Of a stretch of DNA of 64,000 bases, positions 1 through 8,558 are shown in pieces. How positions within the stretch are numbered: position 1 is the first letter of the stretch; each line of letters opens with the position of its first letter. Source of the DNA: Lyngbya aestuarii BL J (GTDB lineage: Bacteria; Cyanobacteriota; Cyanobacteriia; Cyanobacteriales; Microcoleaceae); the NCBI RefSeq assembly GCF_000478195.2, contig NZ_AUZM01000013.1, forward strand, positions 1 through 64,000, read 5' to 3'. A program made the position numbers and the translations under genes. The notes below the pieces were generated by a model. The model was not told where the DNA came from. It did not search any database and worked only from the letters and a program-made list of their open reading frames with translations.

Positions 1-1284
1 CTTCTTGATGATCTTCCGAATGTATTTTTAAATCAAGAATTAATTGATGCAGCTAAAAAGCGCCTTGAATCTCCAGAAAAGTATCCCTTAACTCATCGGG
101 CTTACCGAGATATTCAAGCAAAAGCTGAGGATTTTTATGAGAACGTTTCGTTATCAGATTTTCCCGTTTATACGGGTAAAAATAGGAGTGAATATCGTTC
201 TAGGGTATACAATGGACTGGCTCAAACTTTATATCCAGCAATCGTTTGTGCATTTGAAGATAAACAGGAATATTGTCAAAAGGCGATTGATTTTATATTA
301 GCTTGGGCTGAAAAAAAAGGAGGAACTCAGTTAACTGAAGCCAGTCGAAGTAATCTTTCATCAGCCGGATTAGATATCAGTCGGTATTTCGCTCGGTATG
401 CTCAGGCGTTTCAACTGGTTTCTCCCTATATGTCTGAAGAAGAAAAAGAAACCGTCAAACAGTGGTTTTTAGAACTGGGATATGAAATCAAAAAAGGTCA
501 TAAATATTGGATTAAAAATCTTGAAAGAGAAGGTGCAAATAATCATTTAAGTTGGCACAATTCAGGGATGCTTATTGCTGCTTTATATGGTGAAGATAGA
601 CGTCTGTTAGCCTACATGATGAATGGCAATCGGTGGAGTTATCAAAATCTGGTTAGAGATGCCATCTATGAACAAGATAATCCTGAAAATCTATTTCGCG
701 TAGGTCGTGACTTTGTTCATCTTCCCACTCAAGCGAGAACAGGAGAAATTTATGATCGTCATCGTAGTCTTCCCCATCCTCCAGCCAGAGGAAATATTTA
801 TGATCGTCAAAGATGGTGGAATGAAGAAGTGAGGCAGAGAGCGGGTTTTGCGTATAGTAAATTTAATCTAGAAGCACTGATGATCACTGCTCATATGGCT
901 CAGTTAAATGGATTAGAGTATGGTGGAAGCAAAAATTTTATAAATCTTCATAACAGGTCAATTCGTAATGCACTTCGCTTCTATGGACAATATTATATTG
1001 ATTTTCCCGCAGGAAGAGCAGATTGTCGGAAGATATCAGAAATGGAGCCATCACCAAAACCATATGACGGTCAGTGTCCTATTGCGTATGAACCCTACTT
1101 TGGGGAACGCCCTAGCTATCACACTGTGTATCTTTTTGCATTAGCAAAGAAGTATTATCCCGAAGATAAAGCTTTGTATACAAAAATTCTTTCTGCTAAT
1201 CGAAAAGAGTTGATTCCCGTTAGCAATTTTCATCCGTTACACGCACCAGTTAGTGTGTTTACGCTTTTCTTTGCTGAAGAATGA
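1..1284 (+). CDS. Alginate-lyase-like polysaccharide lyase (5' truncated by window edge)
   Basis: The reading frame is open from the first base, so the gene begins before the window; 427 residues are visible. An in-frame ATG at 430 is internal, because the upstream codons give equally protein-like sequence. The motif Asn-Asn-His-x-x-Trp (bases 538-555), followed by a helix-rich region with Tyr, Trp and His clusters, resembles the (alpha/alpha) toroid of the alginate lyase family (PF05426), whose NNH motif lines the active site. Members cleave uronic-acid polysaccharides by beta-elimination. The N-terminus is missing, so a signal peptide cannot be judged. The next genes are glycosyl-, methyl- and sulfotransferases, so a role in trimming or releasing an extracellular glycan is likely. 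The exact substrate is unknown, and alginate itself is not implied. Confidence 0.65.
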   Translation, partial: LLDDLPNVFLNQELIDAAKKRLESPEKYPLTHRAYRDIQAKAEDFYENVSLSDFPVYTGKNRSEYRSRVYNGLAQTLYPAIVCAFEDKQEYCQKAIDFILAWAEKKGGTQLTEASRSNLSSAGLDISRYFARYAQAFQLVSPYMSEEEKETVKQWFLELGYEIKKGHKYWIKNLEREGANNHLSWHNSGMLIAALYGEDRRLLAYMMNGNRWSYQNLVRDAIYEQDNPENLFRVGRDFVHLPTQARTGEIYDRHRSLPHPPARGNIYDRQRWWNEEVRQRAGFAYSKFNLEALMITAHMAQLNGLEYGGSKNFINLHNRSIRNALRFYGQYYIDFPAGRADCRKISEMEPSPKPYDGQCPIAYEPYFGERPSYHTVYLFALAKKYYPEDKALYTKILSANRKELIPVSNFHPLHAPVSVFTLFFAEE

Positions 1285-1352
1285 TCATCAACGCCGAAAG
1301 TGTTCATGTACTTTTTGGGAACAAATTTATGAGAAATCGACAGGAATAGGTG

Positions 1353-1358
1353 TATAAT
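1353..1358 (+). promoter_or_regulatory. Candidate -10 box for the GT61/methyltransferase gene
   Basis: A perfect TATAAT hexamer lies 75 bases before the ATG at 1434. No convincing TTGACA-like -35 box is seen at normal spacing, so this is a tentative call. Confidence 0.3.
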
Positions 1359-1433
1359 CAGTTCGGCCGGAGCGATTAAGCTTAATAGACTGATATTTAA
1401 TTGAGTTTAGTATTGATAACTAGAAAGAAGTAG

Positions 1434-3872
1434 ATGAAAAAGATGACAACAGCAATAGAACAAGAACTAGAGGAAGTTAAGGTCAAATGGCAACAGACTC
1501 AAAGCGAGTTAGCTCAAACCAAGTCGGAGTTACATGATGTCAGAGAAGAGTTGACGCGCTCGCAATCTCAGTTAGATGAGGTCTTGGGGGAGTTAGAGCA
1601 AACCCACTGGGAGTTACATCAGCTTAAAGAAAAGGGAGAACAAAAGCAGTCAGAGTCGCAAGTTAAGCAGGAATTGCAGGAAACTAAGTCCAAGTTGCGG
1701 GAGACTGAGCAGTTATTAGAGCAGTCGCAGTCGCAATTAAGTCAGACAATGGAAGTATTGGAGCAATATAAGTCTCAGACAGAGCAGATGATGGAGATGT
1801 TAGAGGAGTCGCAGGAAAAATTACAGCAGCAGAAAGAGTTGCAGCAGGTTAAGGCTCAGTTAGCACAACAGCAGTCAGAACCGGCTTTAGAAGTACAGAA
1901 AAAGTTGAAGGAAACTGAAGCCCAGTTCCGACGAGAGCCTGAGCAATTGTTGGAGCAATCAGATGAACAGAATCGATTATTCAAGATACAGAATGCTGTT
2001 GTCAAACCCATTAAAATTCAAGGGGGTAAGTGGTTTGGAGGAGTTGTTTTTCCTGAGCATATGCCTGAAATATTCCGTCATCGACGTGGCGGGAGTCTAG
2101 ATCAAGAAATAGTATACATGGATCAGCTAATGCAAGTTGGTCAGCATAACAATATTGACAATAATAGCCTTGATGAGAGTCAGATTAACAGTTTAAGAAC
2201 TCATCGGGGTACATATATATATGGAGGCCCTTTTCATCCACACTTTGGGCACAGTTTAACGGAAAGTATTCATCGTCTTTGGGCATTTAAGACTAGCATC
2301 CATGATGGCATTGTTTTCGCTGTATCACTGCGACCAAATCTTAACCGTACTAACTACACTCCTCCTCAATGGTTTATTCAAACTTTAGAAATTCTAGAAA
2401 TACCTCTAGCCAAGTGTATTTGGGTGACTAATGATTGTATTTTTGAAAATCTCATCATCCCCGAACCGGGTAGTGAGCTATCGTTAGGACTCAAGAAATG
2501 GTATCCTTTTTATCTGGAAAAGCAACAGGAGAGGATTTTGGCTCTAACAGAAAGCCGAAGAAAAGACAAGCCAGAGAAGCTTTTTCTAGGCAGAAATCAT
2601 ATTCCTTTTAATGGAAATCTAGCGGGTGAGAAGTATTTTGAAACTTTATTGGTGGATGAGGGTTATATTTCCTTGAAACCCGAAAATTATGACTTGCTAG
2701 AACAACTCGCTTACATAATCAGTGCAAAAAAAATTATATTTAGCGAAGGAAGTTCTATATATATTACCGAATTAATTAATGATTTAGATGCTGAAATTGC
2801 GTGTATCCCTCGAAGACCAAGTAATAAACCTTTTTATCCACATATCAGCAGTAAGACTCGAAATTATATAGTTGCCGGAAATGTTGCTGATATTCTACCT
2901 TTAGGTAATTGGGAAAAACAAGGAATCAGAAGTATTCCAATCTGTAAACACCCATCCCCAATTGTTGAATCCCTGAGAAAACATGATTTTGCCTTACTGA
3001 AAAATTGGGATGAAAATAAGTTCTTCTCTGATGAAAAGCGTGATTTTATGACCTATGTAGATGCAGTATACAATTTCTTGCCCAATCAAAATTCTGTTCA
3101 TCGTGCAGGTGTTGTGGAAAAGTATTTACAGATTCGGGGTCTCACTGTAGAAAACTCAACTTCTCAAGCTTCTGAAAGTATGCCAATTAGAAGCCGTAGC
3201 GATCGCCTCAATAAGCTGGCGAGTATAAACCAGTCATGTAGGTATCTAGAAATAGGGGTTTCTAAGGGTATAACTTTCAACGCCATCAAGATCGATAATA
3301 AAGTTGCCGTCGATCCAAAGTTTGGATTTAATACGGGTCAATATGCTACTGACAAAGTGGTTTTCTTAGAAGTTTCCAGCGATGAGTTTTTCAGAAGTTA
3401 TGCCAAAGAGTTGAAGTCATTTGATTTAATTTACTTGGATGGTCTCCATACTTTTGAACAGACTTTTCGAGACTTTTGTGCTTCCCTCGCTTGGGGACAT
3501 TCAAAAACTATTTGGTTGATTGATGATACTTGTCCTGGAAGTTATGCTCAAGCACAACCATCAGTAAAGCGTTGCCGAGAGGTTCAGAAATTTTCCGGAG
3601 AGAAAGATAATAGTTGGATGGGTGATGTGTTTAAGGTAGTTGCTGCCATTCATGACTTTTTTCCCCAGTACAGTTTCGCTACTTTCCCCGATCACGGACA
3701 AACAGTAGTATGGAATCATCCGAGAGCAGATTTTCAGCCGAAATGGAATAACTTGAAAATTATCAGTCAACTGCAATACGCTGATTTTGTGGAACTACAA
3801 AACACATTATTCAAAAGAGAGTCATATGAAAATATTTTTGCAAGAATTAGGCACGATCTTGGTCTATCCTAA
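1434..3872 (+). CDS. Coiled-coil / GT61 glycosyltransferase / class I methyltransferase fusion
   Basis: This 812-residue protein has three parts. Residues 1-190 are a Gln/Glu-rich heptad coiled coil. Residues about 195-500 match glycosyltransferase family 61: GGPFHPHFGHSLTES near the start and a FSEGSSIY motif near the end, the usual GT61 nucleotide-sugar site. Residues about 590-740 form a Rossmann-type SAM methyltransferase: YLEIGVSKG is motif I and LIYLDGLHTFE is the acidic strand-4 motif. The coiled coil suggests oligomerisation or docking on other glycan enzymes. It precedes the FkbM methyltransferase and sulfotransferase genes on the same strand, so it probably adds a sugar and a methyl group to an exported glycan (inference). 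The ATG at 1434 follows a purine-rich GAAAGAAG. Family identity is solid; acceptor and sugar are unknown. Confidence 0.8.
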   Translation: MKKMTTAIEQELEEVKVKWQQTQSELAQTKSELHDVREELTRSQSQLDEVLGELEQTHWELHQLKEKGEQKQSESQVKQELQETKSKLRETEQLLEQSQSQLSQTMEVLEQYKSQTEQMMEMLEESQEKLQQQKELQQVKAQLAQQQSEPALEVQKKLKETEAQFRREPEQLLEQSDEQNRLFKIQNAVVKPIKIQGGKWFGGVVFPEHMPEIFRHRRGGSLDQEIVYMDQLMQVGQHNNIDNNSLDESQINSLRTHRGTYIYGGPFHPHFGHSLTESIHRLWAFKTSIHDGIVFAVSLRPNLNRTNYTPPQWFIQTLEILEIPLAKCIWVTNDCIFENLIIPEPGSELSLGLKKWYPFYLEKQQERILALTESRRKDKPEKLFLGRNHIPFNGNLAGEKYFETLLVDEGYISLKPENYDLLEQLAYIISAKKIIFSEGSSIYITELINDLDAEIACIPRRPSNKPFYPHISSKTRNYIVAGNVADILPLGNWEKQGIRSIPICKHPSPIVESLRKHDFALLKNWDENKFFSDEKRDFMTYVDAVYNFLPNQNSVHRAGVVEKYLQIRGLTVENSTSQASESMPIRSRSDRLNKLASINQSCRYLEIGVSKGITFNAIKIDNKVAVDPKFGFNTGQYATDKVVFLEVSSDEFFRSYAKELKSFDLIYLDGLHTFEQTFRDFCASLAWGHSKTIWLIDDTCPGSYAQAQPSVKRCREVQKFSGEKDNSWMGDVFKVVAAIHDFFPQYSFATFPDHGQTVVWNHPRADFQPKWNNLKIISQLQYADFVELQNTLFKRESYENIFARIRHDLGLS

Positions 3873-3937
3873 ACTTGCATTTCCAAGATGAGAGTTCATA
3901 AAATCAACTTGATAAGCTGTGATAATCTTAAAATACA

Positions 3938-5050
3938 ATGAGTTATATAAGAATAGGAAATGAATACTTACGTCAAGGTAAATTGGATGAAGCGATTGAA
4001 GCTTACCAAACCTCAATTCGACTCAATCCTAGCTTTCACTGGGCTTATTATAAGTTAGGAGATGCTTTCAAAAGAAAAGGTCAGACACAGAAAGCAGAGG
4101 AAGCTTATCAGAAAGCAAATCTGATCAAAAGTCAACTCAAAAATAATCAATTTAATACTGACATTAATTCTATAGAAAGCTATGAAAAGCAGATTCAGGA
4201 AATCTCTCAACAAAATAGTATTTTGAAAATAGAAATAGAGGAAATAAAATGGATGTTATCTCAAATCGTAAATATTTCACTGAGTCAACTTTCGGTTTCT
4301 TTTGATATTTCAAAAAAACAGGATAGAGTTTTATCGAATCAGATTCTGGTAGAGTTTTTCCTGGATGCTGCAAAACTCTTAAGACCTAATTATTTTTTTG
4401 ACATTGGTTCTCGTGATGGGAGTGCGAGTATCGCAGTCAAAAAAGCAGTTCATACAGTCAAGTGTTATGCTTTTGAAGGGAATATCAACAATTATGAAAC
4501 TTTTAAAGATAAGGAAGAGTTAGAGCAACTATCTATTGATTATAGATATCTAGCGGTGACTAATTATAATGGGACTACTGATTTTCATATTCCTACGGAG
4601 ATTGATGGAAATAAACTACCTAAAAACATAGGAAATGCTTCAGTAATGATTAGAGAAACAAAAGATTGTCAATATCAAACGACCAGAGTTAATTGTACAA
4701 AACTTGATGATTTTTGTCTGAAAAACAACATTGAATTAGATGAAAATCAAAACTTAGCACTATGGATTGACGTTGAGGGAGCAGCATTACAAGTTCTTGA
4801 AGGTGCTAAAAAGTGTCTGGCTCAAACCTCATTAATATTAATAGAAGTTGAAGAATATCAATACTGGAATAATTCGGCACTGGCAGATCGGATAATTAAT
4901 GAACTTATTTTCAATAATTTTATTCCTGTTACTAGAGATTTTGAACGGTTAATGCAATATAATTTACTCTTTGTCCACTCCAAATACTTGAATCCGTGTA
5001 AAGGACTAATCTATAAATATTTTAGTAAATTTAAGAGATCGCCAATTTGA
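3938..5050 (+). CDS. TPR / FkbM-family methyltransferase
   Basis: This 370-residue protein starts with about two tetratricopeptide repeats (residues 1-62, with the YxxxGxxxxxxGxxxxAxxAYxxA pattern). A short coiled coil (75-105) follows, then an FkbM-type SAM-dependent methyltransferase (about 140-340). FDIGSRDGSASIA is the glycine-rich SAM loop, YAFEG is the motif II acidic residue and WIDVEGAALQVLEGA is the diagnostic FkbM C-terminal motif. FkbM enzymes usually O-methylate sugars or polyketides. It lies 65 bases after the GT61/methyltransferase gene, probably cotranscribed, which points to capping or decorating a surface glycan. The target hydroxyl cannot be read from sequence. Confidence 0.85.
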   Translation: MSYIRIGNEYLRQGKLDEAIEAYQTSIRLNPSFHWAYYKLGDAFKRKGQTQKAEEAYQKANLIKSQLKNNQFNTDINSIESYEKQIQEISQQNSILKIEIEEIKWMLSQIVNISLSQLSVSFDISKKQDRVLSNQILVEFFLDAAKLLRPNYFFDIGSRDGSASIAVKKAVHTVKCYAFEGNINNYETFKDKEELEQLSIDYRYLAVTNYNGTTDFHIPTEIDGNKLPKNIGNASVMIRETKDCQYQTTRVNCTKLDDFCLKNNIELDENQNLALWIDVEGAALQVLEGAKKCLAQTSLILIEVEEYQYWNNSALADRIINELIFNNFIPVTRDFERLMQYNLLFVHSKYLNPCKGLIYKYFSKFKRSPI

Positions 5051-5276
5051 TTAATGTTTGGGTAATGATGCCGCCATGAATTTAATCATAAAATTAGATA
5101 TTTTTAAAGCTGACTTTAAATTGCGAGCCAAAAAACCTTATGAATGATATTATATAGAATTAGGCTATAGAAGTAACCAGTATTTTAGAGTGATTCTAAA
5201 CTTAGTTGTATTACAGTGAAAATTAAAACGGTCGGTATTAATTTCTGTTCTCCTATTAATAAATTAATCAAAATAA

Positions 5277-6782
5277 ATGAGTGAAAACGGTAGAGTTGAA
5301 ATTTTAGAGATCCATCGTGCCGAAGTTGATACAGAGGCATTATGGGGTTTTGCCATAGACCAACCTAAACAAAGAAGCAAAACTAATACCTATACAATTT
5401 ACGTTGCAGGTTGGATACTGGGTAAACAGTCCAAAGTCATAGAAGTCGAGTTACTCGATAGTGGCAGACCTCTGCGTAAAGCCATTGTTGGTCGAAGTCG
5501 TCCGGATGTAGCTAAACAGTATCCACAAGTCTCTGAGGCTGCAAACTCTGGTTTTCAAATAGAAGTAGGGGTTATTGGACTACCACTAGAGGGTGAGTTA
5601 AGTATACAAGCTATATTTGAAAATCAAAGTTCTGTTGCAGTGGGAGTAATCAAATATCGTCGTCAGCGACTACACTCAAACTATAAATCTAGGGTGCAAC
5701 CTTTATTAATGACCTCTTCTGGGCGATCAGGAAGCACTTGGATTATGCGGTTACTTTCACATCACCCAAAAATTGTTACCAGTCAAATTCACCCGTATGA
5801 AATTCGAGTATCTCAGTATTGGATGCAAATGTTAGCTATTCTTTCACAACCGCATAACCCAGTTGATTTTCCTCCTGACTACTTTTATAATGAGTTTCGT
5901 TGCACAGGGCAAAATCCCTATCACAACTACAATATTAGTCATTGTTTAGATTCTTCGTGGCTAGGAAGGGAATACATAGAAAATTTAGCAGATTTTTGTC
6001 GTCAAAATATAGATAACTTCTATGAAGATATAGCTACTCAACAAGGCAAAGCGTTGACCCAAACATCAGATAGTAGCTCTAATTGTTACTTTGTAGAAAA
6101 ATTTCTCCTGAAATTAAATAGAACAGTATTGCTTGAACTTTATCCCCAAGCACGAGAAATAATCTTAGTTCGTGACTTTCGTGATATGGCTTGCTCAATA
6201 ACAGCTTTCAATACAAAGAGAGGATATGTTGATTTTGGTCGTCAACGGTTTAAGAGCGATCGCGAATATATTCAAAAAGGAGTTAGATCTGCTGCTCATA
6301 ACATACTTCAGTTATGGAAACAAAGAAAAGAACAAGCACATCTAGTACGCTATGAAGATTTAATTTTAGCTCCTCAAGAAACTTTAAGTTCTATTTTTGA
6401 GTATTTGAATCTAGACAATAGCAGTTCAACTATTTCTAAAATTTTGGAAAAAGCGTCTGAAGATACACCTCAGTTGAAAAGACATCGCACTTCTGCTAAC
6501 CCTCAAGAATCAATTGGACGTTGGCGACATGACTTAGAACCATCTCTACAAGATTTATGTACTGAAGTTTGCAAAGAAGCTTTACAAGAATTTGGTTATA
6601 GTCTCAGTGGAGAAGAAAAACCATCTCCTTTGCCAAAAACTATCAAGCCTCAAATTGAAACTGAAGCCTCATTAACACCAACTCGTTCTAATGTAATGAA
6701 TCAAACCGAATCAGCACGAAAATATCTAAAGCAAATCAAGTCTCAGCTTCAAAATATCAAAAATTCTCTAGAACAGTGTTAG
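5277..6782 (+). CDS. Sulfotransferase with N-terminal beta-sandwich module
   Basis: This 501-residue protein contains a PAPS-dependent sulfotransferase domain from about 140 to 445. The 5'-phosphosulfate loop SSGRSGSTW is at 147-155 and the 3'-phosphate motif ILVRDFRDMACS is near 294-305. Residues 40-130 form a separate beta-rich module (GWxxxxxxxVIEVEL, then R-x-DVA). A similar module occurs in the 2,123-residue glycosyltransferase on the opposite strand, which suggests a shared carbohydrate or partner-binding role. The C-terminal 50 residues are low-complexity and end in a short coiled coil. The gene lies 226 bases after the FkbM gene. Predicted role: transfer of sulfate to a cell-surface polysaccharide or protein-linked glycan; sulfated exopolysaccharides are well known in cyanobacteria. 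The acceptor is unknown. Confidence 0.85.
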   Translation: MSENGRVEILEIHRAEVDTEALWGFAIDQPKQRSKTNTYTIYVAGWILGKQSKVIEVELLDSGRPLRKAIVGRSRPDVAKQYPQVSEAANSGFQIEVGVIGLPLEGELSIQAIFENQSSVAVGVIKYRRQRLHSNYKSRVQPLLMTSSGRSGSTWIMRLLSHHPKIVTSQIHPYEIRVSQYWMQMLAILSQPHNPVDFPPDYFYNEFRCTGQNPYHNYNISHCLDSSWLGREYIENLADFCRQNIDNFYEDIATQQGKALTQTSDSSSNCYFVEKFLLKLNRTVLLELYPQAREIILVRDFRDMACSITAFNTKRGYVDFGRQRFKSDREYIQKGVRSAAHNILQLWKQRKEQAHLVRYEDLILAPQETLSSIFEYLNLDNSSSTISKILEKASEDTPQLKRHRTSANPQESIGRWRHDLEPSLQDLCTEVCKEALQEFGYSLSGEEKPSPLPKTIKPQIETEASLTPTRSNVMNQTESARKYLKQIKSQLQNIKNSLEQC

Positions 6783-6832
6783 AATTCTATTCTATAATTT
6801 GTTTTAAAATGGTTGATAGTTTTGACTGTAAA

Positions 6833-7822
6833 TTATGGAGTCCTGTTGAACTGAGCAGATAGTTTTTGATGGACGACTTCTGGAGGAGCAGAACAGTATA
6901 ACTCCTCCTGATTTTCTCTAATCAATAAAAATCCCGAGTATCTATCGTGATACCACGGATTGTTAGTTGTTTCTCCGAGAGATTTTTTAACTGTAAGGTA
7001 TTCAGAATCAGCATAGTCCCAGGTTAAGTGATATGATTTTGAGTTGAGGGTAAGCACTGACTTTTTATGTTTGTAGAGTTTTCCATAGTCATAAGCAGAG
7101 CGATCGTGAAAGAAAATGTTGTGTTTTTTTCTAAAATCAATAAAATCTTTCCAATCTGAGTTTCTAAATGTTTTTAACACCCATCCAGCAATACATTCTT
7201 GATAGAAACTGTTTTTAGATTGTATAGGTATTGTTTGGGCTTTTTCCCTTTGCTTTGGAGGAGCATTATCGTAATATAGTGGTGTACTCACAGAAAAAAC
7301 TTCCGGACATTGATTGAGAATAGTAATCTGTTCATCCAGCCAACTTTTATCAGGAATCAAGTCTCCATCTGTGACCGTTATAAATGGATAGTTAAGGTCT
7401 AGTAGATTACTATCAAAAGTAATTTCAAAAGCATTAGCTCCTATGTTTTCATTAAAAATAAAATGATTTTTAATTAAACCTTTATCTCTATATTTATCTA
7501 CAACTTTTCTAATAGCATCAGAATTCATACTACGATTTTCTATAACACTTATATCCATTCTATCTCTTTCTAAAAATAAACTTTCTAAACAGCGTTCCAA
7601 AATTTCACTAAAATAAAATGTCAAGAGTATACAATGAACTATCTTATTAGTCGTCGGGATTTCTACTTGATCAAGTTTATGAGATGTAAAAATTGATAAA
7701 TATTTTAATTTGATCTGAATTTCTTGTAAATATTTTTTATAGTGCTGTGTAGACTTAGCATAATCCTCCAACTCTAATTTAATAGCTTGAATATCCTGTG
7801 CTGATTTTTCTGATTCTAACAT
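6833..7822 (-). CDS. GT-A-fold glycosyltransferase-like protein
   Basis: This 329-residue protein has a short N-terminal coiled coil (1-45), then a GT-A-like domain (about 55-200). HCILLTFYFSEILERCLESL resembles the opening strand-helix of family 2 enzymes. A DISVIENRS segment and the TDGDLIP motif (a DxD-like metal and sugar-nucleotide site) follow. The C-terminal half has conserved aromatic and His residues (HDRSAYDYGKLYKHKK) and no membrane span. It is the last gene of a four-gene minus-strand run, 70 bases after the methyltransferase gene. Its end converges on the sulfotransferase gene with a 50-base spacer. Family-level assignment is reasonable but specificity is not visible. Confidence 0.65.
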   Translation of the reverse strand: MLESEKSAQDIQAIKLELEDYAKSTQHYKKYLQEIQIKLKYLSIFTSHKLDQVEIPTTNKIVHCILLTFYFSEILERCLESLFLERDRMDISVIENRSMNSDAIRKVVDKYRDKGLIKNHFIFNENIGANAFEITFDSNLLDLNYPFITVTDGDLIPDKSWLDEQITILNQCPEVFSVSTPLYYDNAPPKQREKAQTIPIQSKNSFYQECIAGWVLKTFRNSDWKDFIDFRKKHNIFFHDRSAYDYGKLYKHKKSVLTLNSKSYHLTWDYADSEYLTVKKSLGETTNNPWYHDRYSGFLLIRENQEELYCSAPPEVVHQKLSAQFNRTP

Positions 7823-7892
7823 GGCTAATTTTGTTTAATATTGATGAAAGATGATAGTAATTAAACCGAAAAATATTTTAGAAAAGCATTAT

Positions 7893-8528
7893 TTAGTGAC
7901 CCGATCTCACATAACTTAGATAAGACTTATCTAGTAACTTTTTATAAGATAAAATACGAGACTCAGAACGAGTATTGCCTCGTGTAGCTTCTACGATCCA
8001 AACATTTGGGTATCCTTGAGCTATAGTGTATTTTCCATGACGTTCAAGATTGGATAATTGTGGATGCTTACTTTTTCCATATTCACAAAACTCAATCTTT
8101 TGCCATCCCAAATTTTCTAACAACGAAGCAAGCATTTCTTTAGAGTAGAGGAACTGATGACCCCATCCATGAAAAGCTCTATTCATTGCAAAAGTTGAAG
8201 AAATTCGCTGATCTCGATTAGACTCAGAAAGATTAAAATGCGTAGATAAAACCCACTCTAGAGAGGGAGTAGAGAGTCGAATTACTCCATCGGGCTTGAG
8301 ACTATTCCATGAATGATTTAAAAAAGCAACGGCACCCTCTAAAGAAAGATGTTCTAGAAAATGTTCTCCGTAAATATACTTCAATCCTTCAAAGGGCCAG
8401 GGTTGGGTGACATCCATCACTTGATCAATGCCCGGGAAGGGTCGTATGTCTACATTCCACCAATCAGGTAAAATATTATGGGGGCCGCATCCAACCTGCA
8501 CTCTACAAATTGTTTCAATAGATTTCAT
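7893..8528 (-). CDS. SAM-dependent methyltransferase (type 11-like)
   Basis: This 211-residue class I methyltransferase is short but complete. Motif I is VQVGCGPHNILPDWWNVDIRP, with the acidic end of strand 2 in the DI pair. DVTQPWPF and EHFLEHLSLEGA follow, and LKPDGVIRLSTPS is the strand-5 post motif. This arrangement, with the E-H-x-x-E-H centre, is typical of small stand-alone methyltransferases found inside glycosylation clusters. It lies 30 bases after the giant TPR-glycosyltransferase gene and is almost certainly cotranscribed with it. The acceptor is probably a sugar of the same glycan, by context only. Confidence 0.8.
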   Translation of the reverse strand: MKSIETICRVQVGCGPHNILPDWWNVDIRPFPGIDQVMDVTQPWPFEGLKYIYGEHFLEHLSLEGAVAFLNHSWNSLKPDGVIRLSTPSLEWVLSTHFNLSESNRDQRISSTFAMNRAFHGWGHQFLYSKEMLASLLENLGWQKIEFCEYGKSKHPQLSNLERHGKYTIAQGYPNVWIVEATRGNTRSESRILSYKKLLDKSYLSYVRSGH

Positions 8529-8558
8529 ATTGAGAGAATTTATGTGAACATTATTAAC

